NCBI GenBank assembly: GCA_037954235.1
Contig: JBBMOA010000007.1
Coordinates: 18,111,501 to 18,175,500 of the forward strand
Reading direction: 5' to 3'
Source of the DNA: Aulostomus chinensis
Taxonomy: Eukaryota; Chordata; Actinopteri; Syngnathiformes; Aulostomidae
DNA: 64,000 nt
Positions 63,941 to 64,000 of this stretch are shown in pieces. Each line of letters opens with the position of its first letter. The stretch's first letter is position 1. The notes beneath the pieces were generated by a model. The model was not told the DNA's origin, searched no databases, and was given only the letters and a program-made list of their open reading frames with translations. The position numbers and the translations under genes are program-made.

Positions 63941-64000
63941 CATATATACATGTATGCGCACATGTATATATATGTGTGTGTGTTTGTGTATACACGTATA
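63741..64000. repeat. (TATG)n(TA)n compound microsatellite, runs off the window
   Basis: TATG units, then a long (TA)n array (about 63796-63854), then mixed TATA/CATA/TGTG blocks to the window end. The Ile-Tyr-rich minus-strand frames here are artefacts of this repeat. Confidence 0.95.

Noticed and set aside
58080..64000. Search for the MADS-box first coding exon of mef2a
   Set aside because: No MGRKKIQITR-like codons were found in the right-hand part of the window, so mef2a coding sequence is not claimed.
1..64000. CRISPR arrays, bacterial operons, riboswitches, viral integrations
   Set aside because: The sequence is vertebrate nuclear DNA; no spaced repeat array, no operon-like gene spacing and no recognisable viral coding region were seen.

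Overview
The window looks like genomic DNA of a ray-finned (teleost) fish. Genes are split into short exons with GT-AG introns, several only 60-170 nt long. Intergenic DNA is AT-rich with many CA/GT microsatellites, and there are fish-type tRNA-derived SINEs with intact target-site duplications. Three protein-coding genes can be reconstructed exon by exon, with all splice phases closing. Their order and orientation, pgpep1l (-), synm (+), ttc23 (-), match human 15q26.3 as I remember it, so this is an old vertebrate synteny block.

Layout. 1-1495: five exons of pgpep1l (pyroglutamyl-peptidase I-like), reading leftwards and cut by the window edge. 1496-2519: about 1 kb divergent promoter interval. 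2520-8653: synm (synemin, a giant intermediate filament protein) in four exons, about 1011 residues. 8654-13188: synm 3' UTR, a SINE with an 11-bp target-site duplication, an orphan CpG cluster and the ttc23 3' side. 13189-24219: ttc23 (ciliary tetratricopeptide protein) in nine or ten exons on the minus strand. One of its introns is a textbook U12-type AT-AC intron and another is GC-AG. About 24.0-24.5 kb: CpG-rich ttc23 promoter.

From 24.5 to 57.9 kb I see no protein-coding gene. The stretch holds a degraded DNA-transposon-like repeat, an imperfect tandem duplication (28.0-29.8 kb), a tRNA-derived SINE (31.4 kb), long simple repeats, a perfect 23-bp hairpin (51.5 kb), a second SINE copy (54.8 kb), and compositionally ordinary blocks that could be conserved regulatory DNA. 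A second CpG-rich segment at 58.1-58.5 kb contains a consensus splice donor and may be the first, non-coding exon of a rightward gene. From synteny the best guess is mef2a, but no coding exon of it is in the window. A third SINE copy lies at 59.8-60.2 kb and the window ends in a long TATG/TA microsatellite. lrrc28, which lies between TTC23 and MEF2A in human, was not found by eye.

The three genes do not form a pathway. They are neighbours by descent: a cytosolic peptidase-like protein, a muscle cytoskeletal linker and a ciliary Hedgehog-zone protein. I found no convincing new biological system. The most unusual items are the splice-site chemistry of ttc23, the perfect hairpin, the local duplication, the two promoter-like islands without an assigned gene, and the missing lrrc28.
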